Below, one piece after another: positions 12,713 through 24,102 of a stretch of DNA of 64,000 nt. Source of the stretch: Sphaerulina vaccinii (Eukaryota; Ascomycota; Dothideomycetes; Mycosphaerellales; Mycosphaerellaceae); contig JAKUDP010000019.1 in assembly GCA_022570795.1 (NCBI GenBank), positions 124,001-188,000 of the forward strand, in the 5' to 3' direction. The position numbers were made by a program, and so were the translations under genes. The notes beneath the pieces were generated by a model. The model made no database searches. It saw only the letters and a list, made by a program, of their open reading frames with translations, and was not told the DNA's origin. The number at the start of each line of letters is the position of its first letter. Position 1 is the stretch's first letter.

Positions 12713-13912
12713 CTAACTCTGCAACCACGCCTCGAAGTACGCACAATTCTGCGGATTGACCGGCCCACCTTCCTTACACACATCAGCTACCGGACATCTC
12801 CCACAAGGTGCCTGCGTCAGCCCAGTACCCACAGCATCCTCTTCAATGTCGAAAAGGGACTGGCCAGGTTGTCTGAATGTGACACCTCTCTTCGTCCGAT
12901 AGCCCCAGTCTCCTGTTTCCTGATTCCAGATCTTCTCCAGCTTGTCATCCCACATGAGAACGTCGAGACAGCCTTGTACTTCGGCTGCTGTCAGGGAAGC
13001 GGATTTGCTAGCTTTGATCGCATCGGAGCCTTGGATGAAGAAGTGGATGTTCTCGACTGTGGGGTAGGTGTGGTCTCCGGCGCGGTAGATCTGTTGTGTG
13101 AAGTCCGTTTCTGGGTCGAATTTGTGGTGTGAGCGAAGGTATTGCTTTCCCGGTAGTCTGACTGATAAATCCTCGAGATCGGCTGTAGGTCGCTTTCTCT
13201 TCTGTCCTGCTCCAGCATCTTTCCCATCATCCTCGATAACAATCGAATTTTCCTTTGCCACCACATCTTTCTTGTTACTCGACTTCCCCCTATGTTTCTT
13301 CTTGTCTCCTTCAGCCCACCAACTTGCACTCCTCACATGAAAGACAATCAGATTCAGCATCTCGTCTCTAAAACTTTCATCCAGATCTCCAGCATCAAAG
13401 AACGAATTCCCGGTGACATCTTCTGACGGAACCAGATGAAAGAGCATATACACTCTCTGCGCCGGAGCCTTGATGCTCTTCACCGGCTTGATCAACCTCT
13501 CACCTTCCAATTTCTTGCAGATCTTCTGAATGGTCGCTTGAGCAATGCCCACCAACTTGTTCTTGATACTCTTCAGCCATATACCCGTGGTGTGACTCTG
13601 TTCAATCATTTCGTAGACCAGCCTTTCATCCTTGTCTAGAGCTTTGATGGCTCTTGCCGCGTCTCGCGGACGGACGGACCATCCCAGGCCTCCTTCTGTC
13701 TTGAGTGTGCGGAAGAGATGTTGCTTTGTGAGGTATTGGATCAGTGGCAGGATTTCTTTTCTGTCGGTGATTTCCTCGGGGGCGATGTCGAAGAGTTCCT
13801 GCTGCGAGAAGGATTTGGTGTAGCCGCCGTGTTCGTCTTGCGACTGGTCCATGACTTTCTGGTACAGCTTTTCTGCCACCGCCTCATGCGGGTTTGGCTT
13901 GACAGAAGCCAT
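12713..13912 (-). CDS. RPC34: RNA polymerase III subunit Rpc34 (RPC6)
   Basis: Subunit of the Rpc82-Rpc34-Rpc31 subcomplex, which opens the promoter and contacts TFIIIB in the nucleus. The single-exon frame gives 399 residues from Met 13912; an in-frame Met 14 codons upstream (13954) is less likely because the conserved part starts with the helix after MASVKPNP. Two winged-helix domains occupy about residues 1-170 (LPLIQYLTKQHLFRTL; then GIWLKSIKNKLVGIAQATIQ). A Lys-rich linker with DDGKDAGAGQKRKRP follows, then a third winged-helix part. The C-terminus carries the cysteine set CGRCPVADVC with C at PQNCAYF, the iron-sulfur-type motif of this family. It is divergent to the gene at 14419. Confidence 0.95.
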   Translation of the reverse strand: MASVKPNPHEAVAEKLYQKVMDQSQDEHGGYTKSFSQQELFDIAPEEITDRKEILPLIQYLTKQHLFRTLKTEGGLGWSVRPRDAARAIKALDKDERLVYEMIEQSHTTGIWLKSIKNKLVGIAQATIQKICKKLEGERLIKPVKSIKAPAQRVYMLFHLVPSEDVTGNSFFDAGDLDESFRDEMLNLIVFHVRSASWWAEGDKKKHRGKSSNKKDVVAKENSIVIEDDGKDAGAGQKRKRPTADLEDLSVRLPGKQYLRSHHKFDPETDFTQQIYRAGDHTYPTVENIHFFIQGSDAIKASKSASLTAAEVQGCLDVLMWDDKLEKIWNQETGDWGYRTKRGVTFRQPGQSLFDIEEDAVGTGLTQAPCGRCPVADVCKEGGPVNPQNCAYFEAWLQS

Positions 13913-14418
13913 ATCGAAGAAAGTGTGGTCGTGTTTGTGCGGCGTGCACGTCAAGGTTATTGTTATTGGGAGATCATGAAGTCGTCGTGTGTGGAAAGAG
14001 GAGACAGAAAGTGAGTCGCATGTGAAGAAGCTTGCGATAAGCTTTCGCTATCTCGGCACGACCCGACCCGACCCGCTAGCGCCGCCGCTTTTCGATGGCA
14101 GCAGCAACGTTCTTGCTTCACTTTCCAACGCTTTTCTGTTCTCCTACATCAACATCATGCACGCGTTATGCTCACGATACTGCAAACTATCGCGTGTAAT
14201 GTGCGCCGGCTGGTCCTCTCCACCCGTGTCTACCACCTTTGGCTGCCGGTGCCAACATCAACGGGTCCATTCTAGTTCGAAAGATCATAGCATGTTTCAG
14301 GATCTTGACTGATTGTACATGGTGTAGTCCTTCTGGACGAGAGATCGTGCAGCTTTCTTTATCTCCTCTCTACTCTAGATGTCATGCACAGCCCGAGGGC
14401 GCCTCGATTGTCAGCATT

Positions 14419-16718
14419 ATGGCCGCCATGCAGCCTGCCCAAGGCACTCCAGGTATGCCCAACGGGTCGCGGCTTCCACACCTTCCACAGGAGATCTTCG
14501 ACAAGATATCAGTACACATCACAGGAGTTCGCGACATCGTGAACTCTTACCACGCGTTCCGTGGCTCGAGTCGACACCGCCGGCAGTTTGTTGCAGGACA
14601 GGACCTCTTCTCGCCGACTAGTCCAGTACAACTTATGGAGCGGCTACACCAGAATGTCCTCGGCAATCTGCCCCTCTGCATGAAGCTTGCTACTCTCTAC
14701 GGTCTGGATCTTGACCGGCAATTTCGAATCATGGTTCCTTCAGCACAGTCACTCATCAGGTCGAAGTTGCCTCTCAACTACAACTCGAGGTACTCCCTCA
14801 TTTGCCGTTTCGGAGCTCAGCAGTTCCCGACTATTTCATCACACGAGCTGAGGCGAGCGATTGCCGATGACAAGATTCGACTGACCGAGCATCTTCTGTA
14901 TACTTCTCCAAGTGCTGCTACCAAGAACATTGCTTTCACGCGGCTTCTGACTGAAGTTGCTATCAGCTCTGTGTTCGAGCCACACACTTGCCAGGTATGC
15001 CTCTCCATTGTGTATTACGGGAGGCACGATCCACGCGTATATCGGCATAGTCGGCTCGTGTTCTGTCCCAAGCATCTCAAGGATCAGTATCGTGCAGGCC
15101 TCGTCGGTAAGGACTACGCTCGAGCACCGAAGTGATCGCCGCTGACATCTAATAGACATTACCGCCTTCAAAGCCTTCAAGATTGAGCTTCCAGAAACTT
15201 ACCAGATAGCGGATGTCGATGGAGCCTACGCATGGCTCGAGCCATATCAGCATCGAAAGCTGGGAGGCAACGACGATGAATACATAAATCATCACCAGGC
15301 GGACATCATCGCAGTCATGTTTACAGGAGATCCTGGATCGTCGTGGGTCAGGATGCTGCGCGACAAAGCACAAGGAAACTGGCCAGCCTGCAAGATTCTG
15401 TCAGCCGCGCAACGATATCGCGGAGCTATGAAAGCAGTTAGCTTCACGATTGAATGGCTCAAGGGTCGATCTTCGATTGGGGAAGGCACAGAACTACTTG
15501 GTGGCATACTGCCTCTCGCACTTGGGCCAGCTATTCGAGCTCTCATCGGTCACGACTACACTGGTGAAGAGAATGCTCCCGAGATCTTCCATATCATGAC
15601 TGCAACATTCTCAAGTCTCCAGATCGATCTGCCGGAGACCTTGCGAATCGATTCGGCTACAAGGCGGCATAGCTGGGTGATGATGGCTGGAGAGATGGTT
15701 GCAGCTGACTTCTTGAGGAGCAAGCTTTGGGAGCACGACAGGATCTCAGATCTTGATCTGCTGAAGCACTACGACATCAAGGTACTCCGCAAGTATGACC
15801 CCACGATCTTCGGTCAAGGGATCAGTACCGACCTGCTCGACCAGTATACCTGTACTAGAGATCAGGCGGCGCAACTTCTTAACAGGATTCACGGCTTAGA
15901 CGAGAGTGAACAGCTCAAGGATCTGAGCTCTAATCAGAGAGCAACGAATCTAGCAGTGTACGTCTGGAAAGGCGCCGGTATCGAGAGATCCATCGAGCTG
16001 GCTGGTGCGGTTACTACCGAGATACTCGTAGATCTGGCCAGCATGATGGCTGGTTCAGGTGGTCGCAAAGGTACTTTCTTCGTCACCAAGCGATGGCCGA
16101 ATATGCCAATTGCTCCCGATGCAATGGTCACGGACTTTGATGAGTTCCCACAGTCCAGACCTTTCCTTGTCCCTGCCACGGAAACTACCAAGCTCACGAA
16201 GTCAGATTCTGGGCTGAACGAACTTATGACGCGCGGTTGGAAGCACGTTGACTCCAATGTCGTTTCACGACAGGACAACGTCGATCAGGAGCTCCTACTC
16301 AGCATTCGAGACGTCGAAGACGTCCCACAAGCCTGGACAAAGGAACTCGTAGAGAAGTTCTGGCAGCAAGAAGCTCCTCGCTTCAGTCCTCAAGATCTTG
16401 CGAGCTTCTTGGCGGGCAAGGATCTCTTCGTCTTCGCCGATGCTGATACGCCTCAATGCTGGAAGCTTCCAAGTACTATGCGCTATTGGCAGGCAGTCTG
16501 GTACATCATTCACCCGAAGCTGCAAGTCTCGCTATACATGAGGTGCCTGATTATATCGGTCGGATACAGGTGGAGGGTAAGAAGACCACAAGGACTTGTG
16601 GTCGCTTGATGTGGTTTGAGTAGACGTCACCAATCTCCATCCTGTCGAAGCACGACCACGCTTCTACCGAGATGGACAATTCGACAAATTCAGCTTCGTG
16701 ACCGACATGATCGGCTAG
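14419..16718 (+). CDS. Unfamiliar F-box-like protein with an apparent one-base frameshift
   Basis: The N-terminus SRLPHLPQEIFDKISVHITG resembles a degenerate F-box, so an adaptor role in a ubiquitin ligase is possible but not shown. Exon 1 is 14419-15106; intron 15107-15155 (49 nt) restores an uninterrupted frame into exon 2. Near 16447-16456 the reading shifts. The frame so far would end at 16609 with an unconvincing tail. The frame two bases on continues well (MLEASKYYALLAGSLVHHSP, then EVPDYIGRIQVE). It splices cleanly over intron 16577-16623 (GTAAGA...GAGTAG) into DVTNLHPVEARPRFYRDGQF, with a stop at 16718. No GT-AG pair explains the shift, so I read it as one missing base: a real mutation or a sequence error. 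About 740 residues in all. Confidence 0.7.
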
Positions 16719-18267
16719 CGTCCGAGCTAGTCGAGCTAGTATAGACCCACTCCGAATGGTATAGATCCACTTGCCGAAGTTGTTCTCTGTATCGTTAAGA
16801 ACGACTCCTTCTTCTCCTTCTACCACAATGCAGTGCAAGACGCAGACTCAAGGGCCATTCTTCCAATCCGATCTCGCTGAGCCCCTTGATCTACTCTGGC
16901 GTATGCTCGTGTACGAGAGCATTTAAGCCAGCAGAATCTAGTATTCTTCGACTTTCTCGTAGTCGCTACGTGCGTAGCTACTTTTCTCTCGATTGCTTAT
17001 GCCTTAGCGTGTAATGTCTTCGGTACGTGTTGTCCGGCCTAGAAGTTTCGGGCAACCCTAAGACCTAGTATCCGACATACGCCCGTATTCTTGAACTATT
17101 CAACAATCACGCTACCACGAAATCAGATTCAAGATCGTAATATTTAAGGCTTATTCAAGACAGCCTGATCCCGATACATGAGGGCTGTTGTCTCTAGAAG
17201 TGTTTCATCGTCTGGAACAGACAATGGAGAGCAGCATATTTGTAGACATTTGTCCGATCCTCCAGGTCATCTGCTCCGAGGTGTGCATGTTGAAGGATGG
17301 CAGGAGGGGAAAGGTATCGCGTTCGCCTCTTTAGCAGCAATGCCAACTATGTGGCTCCGAAGATCTTCGACGTCGCCGCCATGATCGTGAGCTAATATGG
17401 TGCTCTGCTGCGCCTTGCCCACTGCGTATAGTCGCGTCCTTCTCGTGAAAGGCTGCCGGGAAGATCGTGAGACCATGGGTGCGCTACGTAGAATAGACTA
17501 CGCTGGGCCATCTTTGCGTCTATCGAAGCCGTGTTGATGTGTAAGGAGATAGATGCGTGTCGACGAGCAGTGCAAGACGCGAAGCAGACGAAAGGATGTT
17601 CCCATGGTTCGTATCGAATCCGAGCCAAGATTGACCTTGACTTCGCGCTGGCGCTTCCTTCTTCTTCCTCTCATCACTCACCTTCTCGTTATCATCGAAC
17701 AGCTATTCGAGAGATGTTTCGTCGGCACCTCGGACGCACGACCGAACGAACCCGCAACGCTGATCACCTCGCCACGCCCGCAGTAGTCGAGCAGTATACT
17801 GCGCGAGAGAAGCCTCGCAGGAACGAACGCGTCGAGGAGCTTCACGATGGGGTTAATAAGCAGAATGTGGGAGAATAGCTGAATACGCAGAGTGATTAGG
17901 CCTGGATCAAGAACGGGAGACGTCTTGAGGCACTGGGACACTGCGACCATTCCGATTTGGTCGACTGTGCAGAGACAATGAGACCTGGCCGGCGAGGCTG
18001 TTAGACCGTGCTTGCTTCTATGGGCCATCTTCAAGCCTCTGCTTTGGCATAATGTTCTGCTCCTTGCCTTGGACACACTTGGGATGGAAATGGCAGGTGA
18101 GTGTTTCCTGCAGTCACATCCACCACCCTCGAGTAACACTCAGGCCCTCTACTTTTGCACGTCGCACTGGGACTCGAAGGATCGGTACCTGCATAAGCGC
18201 GAGCCGCCCTCTTCGCACGCGACACAGCCCAGCCTTACTTCGCCCCCACGGGCGCCTGTGTTGCCTG
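16719..18267. other. Intergenic, no gene seen
   Basis: The 3' flank of the F-box-like gene and the upstream region of the AAA ATPase. Short open frames only. Confidence 0.45.
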
Positions 18268-20919
18268 ATGTCGGAGCCGATAGACCATTCAAATATTGCA
18301 ACTGCTTTGGCAGGTCAACGTCGCGATGCACAAAGCATCAGAGCTCTGATGAATGGCCTGACTCTCGCAGCCATGCCTCACCAAGCCAATGGCATCAGCT
18401 CCACGTCGCTCACAGCATCTACTGGAGATACTGGAGACGATACCGATAGTATCAACGAAGAGGTCCAAGACGATGAGAACCCACCAGACTCGAGTCCAAT
18501 CGACCCTAAAGATGTGGGCATGACCAAGGGCTGCAAGGAGCTGTACAGCGGCAAGCCGGACAGACATGGTGTGTCTCCCCAAAATCACACCCACTGAGGT
18601 GCTGAGCTCAAATACAGATATCGCTGAAAGCAGGTTCGCTGTTCGGAGACACTTGCTAATCCTTCACTTTTAGGACACTTCCAGTGGTCCTCCAAGAAGC
18701 CGAAAGACCTTGGCGAGCCAGCTGAAGGCAAGGAGAGCGCGAAGTGGGCAATCATCGTGCGCTACAATCGTGTCTATGGCGACCCCAAGAAAGTCCTCGC
18801 CCTCCACTCTATTGTCATCCAAAGTCCGCTGCTCAAGGAAGTGCTGGAGGAAGTGCTAGCTGGATATCCAGGCGTTGCTGTCGAGCTGAAGCTTCTCGAG
18901 TTCGCTGGTCTTTTCGAACCACTCACCCACCGTTGGCCAGCTCTGCGTGAAGCCATTTCTACCCTAGAGAGTCAAAATGATGGGTCCGACGATGAGCTCA
19001 CTGCCCGCCTCGAGCACGTCAAATTGCTGGACGAAGTCATGACGCGAGAGTTCTCTGAGATTGAGGAAACCATGAAAGACATGAAACTCCACAGTGTCAT
19101 CACCTACGAACACCTCTGGACGATCTTCGAGCCCGGGACTCTTGTCTACGCAAGCATTGACAATCAAGATCGAGCCCTACGTCTGCAGAAGTCGAGATAC
19201 GGTGTTGATGCTGACAATAATGACTGCTTCTGGCTTACGTGCAGCTACGTCGACTTCGATGGCCAGAAATTCGGCACCCAACAGCTCAATATCAAGATCC
19301 CACAGTTTGAAGGTGCGCAGGGCATCGAGACTGTCCGCGCGTATCCTCTCGAATTCCATGAGAGCCCCGAAGAGCTCAAGGCGAAGCTCATCGTTCGAGG
19401 TGGCAAGGTCGAAGATCTAGCTGGAACACACTACTGCAACTACAATGGCATTGGCTGGGCGCCGAGCGTTACTCAGCCCGGTACCCGCGACAAGTTCACA
19501 ATCAAGGGTAAGCAAAGTAGTAGCCAGAAGGCATGCCTTCTCTGCAGTGTCTCGCCTACTCAGGCGCTGAGCTTGAGCACAGACACTGATCAGACAACCT
19601 GCATTCTCAGAGATACTTGCTAATACTTCTAGTCACTGCTTCTAGGTCGCATCATCATGGACACGTTTGGCTACAACCGCTTCAAGCCCAACGCTGGCGT
19701 TTATGTCACTCCGCTCAACGCCAAAGTACCGAAAGCTGCGAAGGTCAGCTATAGCCGACCTGGTAGGGAGACCAAAGCCTCTCTTGCTCAAGCATACCGA
19801 TTCATGCAGGACCTGCAAATCGAAGACGGAGGTATGCCAGCGGACGGCTTCTTCAACGACGACGCAGAGCAGACCAATAAGCGCCCACCACTCACCGAGG
19901 ACCAGAAGATGATCTGCACTCCATTTGTACGTGGGTATGCTCTCCAGCAGAAGGAGTGGCTCACATTCTTCGTCAACGCTGTGTCAAGCATAGAGTTCAA
20001 TGACGATGCCTTCAAGTCCCTCAAGCTGCCTGATAACCAGAAAGAATTGATCCTTGGCTTCACCTCTGCCAAGCAAGCATACCGCAACCAATTCGACGAT
20101 GTCATCGCAGGCAAAGGTCGTGGCACAATCATCCTGCTCTCCGGACCTCCAGGCGTAGGCAAGACCTTGACAGCCGAATCCGTCGCAGAGAAGATGCAAG
20201 TACCGCTATACGCAATGGCCGCAGGAGATCTGGGAATGCGTCCCAAGGACGTCGAACTTGAGCTGCAGAGCATACTGGACATGTGCGCACGCTGGAACGC
20301 CATCCTACTTCTGGACGAAGCCGATGTCTTTCTTGAAGCACGCAGCCTTCACGAGATTGAGCGAAACAAGCTTGTCTCCATATTCCTTCGAGTTCTGGAG
20401 TACTATGAGGGTATCATGTTCCTGACCACGAACCGCGTCACCTCTTTCGACAGAGCGTTCGAGAGTCGCATTCACATCTCTCTGGAGTACAAAGACCTTG
20501 ACTTCAAGGCACGTAAGGGCATTTGGGAGACGTTCCTCAACAAGCACAATGATTCCCAAGCTGGTGCTCGAGCCTCACCTGCACGCCCTCTCTCCGGTGC
20601 TGCCAAGCTCTACGGCAAGCAGTCGACGACTCTGGCAGTGAGCGAAAACCAGAGCAATTCAGAGGAAGAGGAGGTAGAGGCACTTCACCTGCGCCTTACC
20701 CAGTCTCACAAGCTGTCTGAGGCTGATATCAAGAAGCTGGCTGCCATTCAGATCAATGGCCGCAATATCAAGAACTTCTTGAAGACAGCTCAGCTGCTTG
20801 CTAGTCATCGCGAGGAAGCTCTCAACATTGAACACGTTGAGACTGTGATTGAGGCTACTCAGCACCTTCACAAGCAGACTCAAGTCTCGAATGAGGCCCG
20901 CTCTGGTATTTTCTCGTGA
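18268..20919 (+). CDS. Large AAA+ ATPase, fungal type with an N-terminal DUF7025-like region
   Basis: Three exons (18268-18568, 18674-19507, 19646-20919) encode 802 residues; both splices complete Gly codons and join conserved text. The N-terminal 100 residues are acidic and disordered. The middle (about 100-380) is the domain that precedes the ATPase in this fungal family. The AAA module has Walker A GPPGVGKT at about residue 546 and Walker B ILLLDEADVFLE at about 598. The sensor-1 region is MFLTTNRVTSFDRAFESRIH, with the arginine of the second region of homology in ESRIH. Members are thought to remodel protein complexes, but substrates are unknown. Both introns are long for this window (105 and 138 nt) and resemble each other. 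The start is the Met after which the acidic text begins; a longer upstream frame exists but is unlike protein. Confidence 0.92.
18569..18673 (+). repeat. Intron 1 of the AAA ATPase, introner-like
   Basis: It shares the blocks AGG(T/C)GCTGAGCT and GAGA(C/T)ACTTGCTAAT.CTT with intron 2 of the same gene, and the 3' block again with the long intron at 57041-57151. This is consistent with an introner-like element. Confidence 0.5.
19508..19645 (+). repeat. Intron 2 of the AAA ATPase, introner-like
   Basis: 138 nt, GTAAGC...TTCTAG. It is similar to intron 1 over about 38 nt around GCTGAGCT and over the branch-site block CAGAGATACTTGCTAATACTT. Confidence 0.5.
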
Positions 20920-21618
20920 GCAGTAGCTCTCAAATCCCCAGGAAGCTGCGCATCTCGAATCAGGTACCGCATGCCACGAAATCGTCTTAGTGTTTCAGAG
21001 ATGGAGCATCAAGCGTGGAGTTCAGGAGTTTGCATCGAGCGGTTCACGGTAGCAGGAGCATAAAAGACTTGGTACATGGCGTTTGGCAATGAACTTGCTG
21101 AGATATGCCTAGACAGAAGACGAGTATATATTCGCCACGCTAGACGCACGAACTCTTACTCAGGTGCCAACCACGCTAACGACATCATTGCCGTGGTATT
21201 GACAGCACAATGCGACTTTCCGGAGACACTTCCAGCGGTTGACAGCTTACGGTCAATGCCCTTCCCAAGCCCTAACATTTCTACCAGATCTCGGAAACAG
21301 TCTTCCGATCGCAGCATCATGGTTGATGGCGTAACTATCCCGGACAAGGCAAGCACTTCCTGGCCTTCTCCGACACTGTCGAACAATGCTTACTATCATT
21401 GTGCCCACGCAGGATAGAAGTCCGAAATCGGCATAGTGCAATTGATAAATGCCAAGACGGACCTTGCAGACCTCATGTGGGGACAAAGTTGGAGTACACA
21501 TTCTGTGCAACCACCTCCACGAACTCGCACCTCCTTTGGTACTTGATGTGCCGAGAAGTGGATCCAATCTGCATCAACAGCAGTATCCATATAGTGGCGT
21601 TCACTGCCGCCTCACAAG
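20920..21618. other. Intergenic, no gene seen
   Basis: Between the AAA ATPase and the esterase. A missing first exon with a signal peptide for the esterase might lie here, but I could not find one with good splice sites. Confidence 0.4.
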
Positions 21619-23223
21619 ATGGAAGCACAACAAGTCCTCGGCGCAATGCGTCCTTCAACAAACTCCTTCACAAGCAGCTTAGCAGTAGCGACACAAGTCT
21701 CCGGTTTCAATCACTGCAACAGCCACTTCTTCGGCAACAACATCAGCCTCTTCGGAGCCAAAATCCTCAACATAGCCGCCGAAGCCCTCTCAGTTTCAAC
21801 ATCCCTTGACACCTCAAAATCAGGCTTCACCCCAGCCGGCACATGGACAGACTTGCAAATCTGCAATATAACAGTAACATACACCCATCCAGGACGAAAC
21901 GACGCCATCAACATCAACGCTTGGCTACCTCTCCAAGGAGACAACTGGAATGGTCGCTTCCTAGCATCTGGAGGCGGAGGCTGGCTTACAGGACGTCAAA
22001 GCTCCTATCACGCTCCCATAGCCGCTTCAGGTTTCGCCACAGCGTCTACAGATGGCGGACACTCCGTTTACGATCCTTCTTCAGCTTCTTGGGCGCTGGA
22101 TAGTCCTGGCAACGTCGATCTCAATATGTTGCAGACTTTCGCTTCAGTTGCACTTCACGATCTGGCTGTGATTGGAAAACAAGTTACAGAACTGTACTAT
22201 GGGCGTTCTGTGAAGAAGGCATATTGGGCCGGTTGTTCCACTGGTGGGAGACAAGGACTTATGTTAGCTCAAAGATATCCGGATCTTTTCGATGGGGTTC
22301 TCGCGATTGCGCCTGCAATCAATTGGAGCAAGTTCATTGTAGCGGAGTTCTGGGCGCAACATGTCATGAACCAGCTCAATTACCACCCAACACCAGAAGA
22401 ACTTGAAGCTATCACGCAGGCGGCGATAGAAGTTTGTGATGAGATTGATGGCGTCAAAGATGGCATCATTTCTTTGCCGGGAGAATGCCATTTTAATGCG
22501 TCAAGTCTTGTTGGCAAACCGTTCACGGATGCTGGAGGTGGACCGCAGCATGTTACAGCTGAAGCTGCCACAATCGCGAATGCAGCCTGGAGTGGTCCAA
22601 GGAGTCCAAGCGGGAAATATGATTGGTATGGACTCAATCACGACGCACCTCTCACGAATGGACTTCTCAATACAGATTGTCATCAAAACAGCAGTGCAAC
22701 TTTTTGTACTGGAGCGCCTTTCATGATCGCTTCCGAGTGGCTGAGATTCTTCATCGCTAAGGATCCGGACTTTGATTTCACCACTCTGACAGATGAAGAA
22801 TACTTCGATCTCTTCCACAAGAGTGTACAAGAATACGACAGTATCATCGGCACCTCGGACCCAGATCTCTCGGCATTTCGACAACATGGAGGCAAGATGA
22901 TAACATGGCATGGCCTAGCAGATCCTCTGATCTTCCCGAATGGTACTTTAGATTATTACAAACGGCTTCTCGACATAAATTCGGAGGCTGCAGACTTTTA
23001 TCGTTATTTCGAAGCGCCTGGCATGGGACATTGTTCCGGCGGAGTAGGGCCAGCACCTGTTGCTGCGCTCCAGGCTTTGATGGACTGGGTGGAGATTGAT
23101 GTAGCGCCGGAGACGTTGTTAGCGAGAACGGAGGAGGTAGAGAGGAAGCTATGTGCGTGGCCGAAAGTACAAAGATATGTTGGCGGAAATCCGAATGTGC
23201 CTGGGAGCTTTGAGTGTGTTTGA
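21619..23223 (+). CDS. Tannase/feruloyl esterase family hydrolase
   Basis: A 534-residue esterase that would cleave ester-linked phenolic acids from plant polymers or gallotannins. The catalytic serine is in GCSTGGRQG (about residue 207), the aspartate in WHGLADPLI (about 430) and the histidine in GMGHCSGG (about 469). The cysteines next to Ser and His are those that form the family's disulfide-linked CS-D-HC motif. The substrate-binding lid lies between about 230 and 400 and carries NHDAPLTNG. Family members are normally secreted, yet no signal peptide is visible at this start; either a short first exon is missing or the start is upstream. It sits at the edge of the transposon-rich island. 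Confidence 0.9.
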   Translation: MEAQQVLGAMRPSTNSFTSSLAVATQVSGFNHCNSHFFGNNISLFGAKILNIAAEALSVSTSLDTSKSGFTPAGTWTDLQICNITVTYTHPGRNDAININAWLPLQGDNWNGRFLASGGGGWLTGRQSSYHAPIAASGFATASTDGGHSVYDPSSASWALDSPGNVDLNMLQTFASVALHDLAVIGKQVTELYYGRSVKKAYWAGCSTGGRQGLMLAQRYPDLFDGVLAIAPAINWSKFIVAEFWAQHVMNQLNYHPTPEELEAITQAAIEVCDEIDGVKDGIISLPGECHFNASSLVGKPFTDAGGGPQHVTAEAATIANAAWSGPRSPSGKYDWYGLNHDAPLTNGLLNTDCHQNSSATFCTGAPFMIASEWLRFFIAKDPDFDFTTLTDEEYFDLFHKSVQEYDSIIGTSDPDLSAFRQHGGKMITWHGLADPLIFPNGTLDYYKRLLDINSEAADFYRYFEAPGMGHCSGGVGPAPVAALQALMDWVEIDVAPETLLARTEEVERKLCAWPKVQRYVGGNPNVPGSFECV

Positions 23224-23889
23224 CTTCCAATATCGCAACCAAGAAGGCATATTAGTTTGGAGCTGAAACTCGCAGCGTGGTTAGGACCGAGATGCAGAAG
23301 TATATCGCAATACGGCAAGTCTCATACGGCAATTCTACTTATGGAGTTTGAAGTTTTCTTGCTTCGCTTCGATAAGCTAGACCTGTGGCAGTCGTCTTCT
23401 CTAATCCCACTAGCCCGCAGAGTGGATATCTGTCTCAATCGTTTGATTGACTGCAGACTGCAGCGCAGTCATGGTAGTATCGTCGTCGCCAGACGTGGTG
23501 CGGTATGCAAGATGCTAGAAGCTGTGAGAAACAACGAAAGATGATGAGATAGACCAGGCTAGCAAGCTGTTGCGGCGGAGATGCCCTGAAATATAGCGAA
23601 AGATTCGAGAAGCAGGGGTTGGAGAGACAGTACAAACAGATGCATAGGTGGCCAAAGGTTGTAGGCGCCATTTGCAAGCGGCTCATGGTTGTTTGCAGGT
23701 CGCCGCCGAATGCTCTATGCCTCCTATTACGAAACAGTGTCGTTTGCACACCTAATGCATTCTGGAAAGAAAAGCTTAGTGCGCGCTTGCTCAAGTATTC
23801 AAAATCTATGGGTGCCCTGGGCCCAGTACACAAATCACGTATTGCACTTGGCAAGCATTAGAGCACGCAGTCTGGCCATGAGCTGGGAC
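23224..23889. other. Intergenic, no gene seen
   Basis: Downstream of the esterase. No motifs or convincing frames. Confidence 0.4.
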
Positions 23890-24102
23890 CTACAAATTGT
23901 AAGCGGAGAAGGTTACAAGCGGAGAGAGAGGGCATACGGTGCTACATCTGAACAGGCACAGACCGTGTTCAAAGTGACATATTCCCTTGCTTTGCTGGTC
24001 GCTTTGTTCTGGTGGAGAAGAATCGTCTGCTATTGGAGCAGGTAAAGCTCTAATTGTTCCTGAAAGGAGCAACAATGTCCAGAGGCGAAGGACTACCTTC
24101 AT
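23890..24102 (-). CDS. Candidate small secreted protein
   Basis: Met at 24102 opens a clear signal peptide (MKVVLRLWTLLLLSGTIRA, cleavage near ALPAP). An acidic Ser/Pro/Gln stretch and a short tail with four cysteines follow (GICHFEHGLCLF, RCSTVC), 70 residues in all. The C-terminus is uncertain, because an intron ending TTTGTAG downstream could replace the last part. Small secreted cysteine proteins next to transposons are typical effector candidates, but no homologue is recognised. The frame also opens upstream (to 24279), which I reject as the start because it would bury the signal peptide. Confidence 0.4.
   Translation of the reverse strand: MKVVLRLWTLLLLSGTIRALPAPIADDSSPPEQSDQQSKGICHFEHGLCLFRCSTVCPLSPLVTFSAYNL

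Noticed and set aside
14239..14418. Upstream extension of the F-box-like protein to 14239
   Set aside because: The text before MAAMQPAQG is unlike protein and would include likely 5' UTR; the Met at 14419 is followed at once by the conserved-looking domain.
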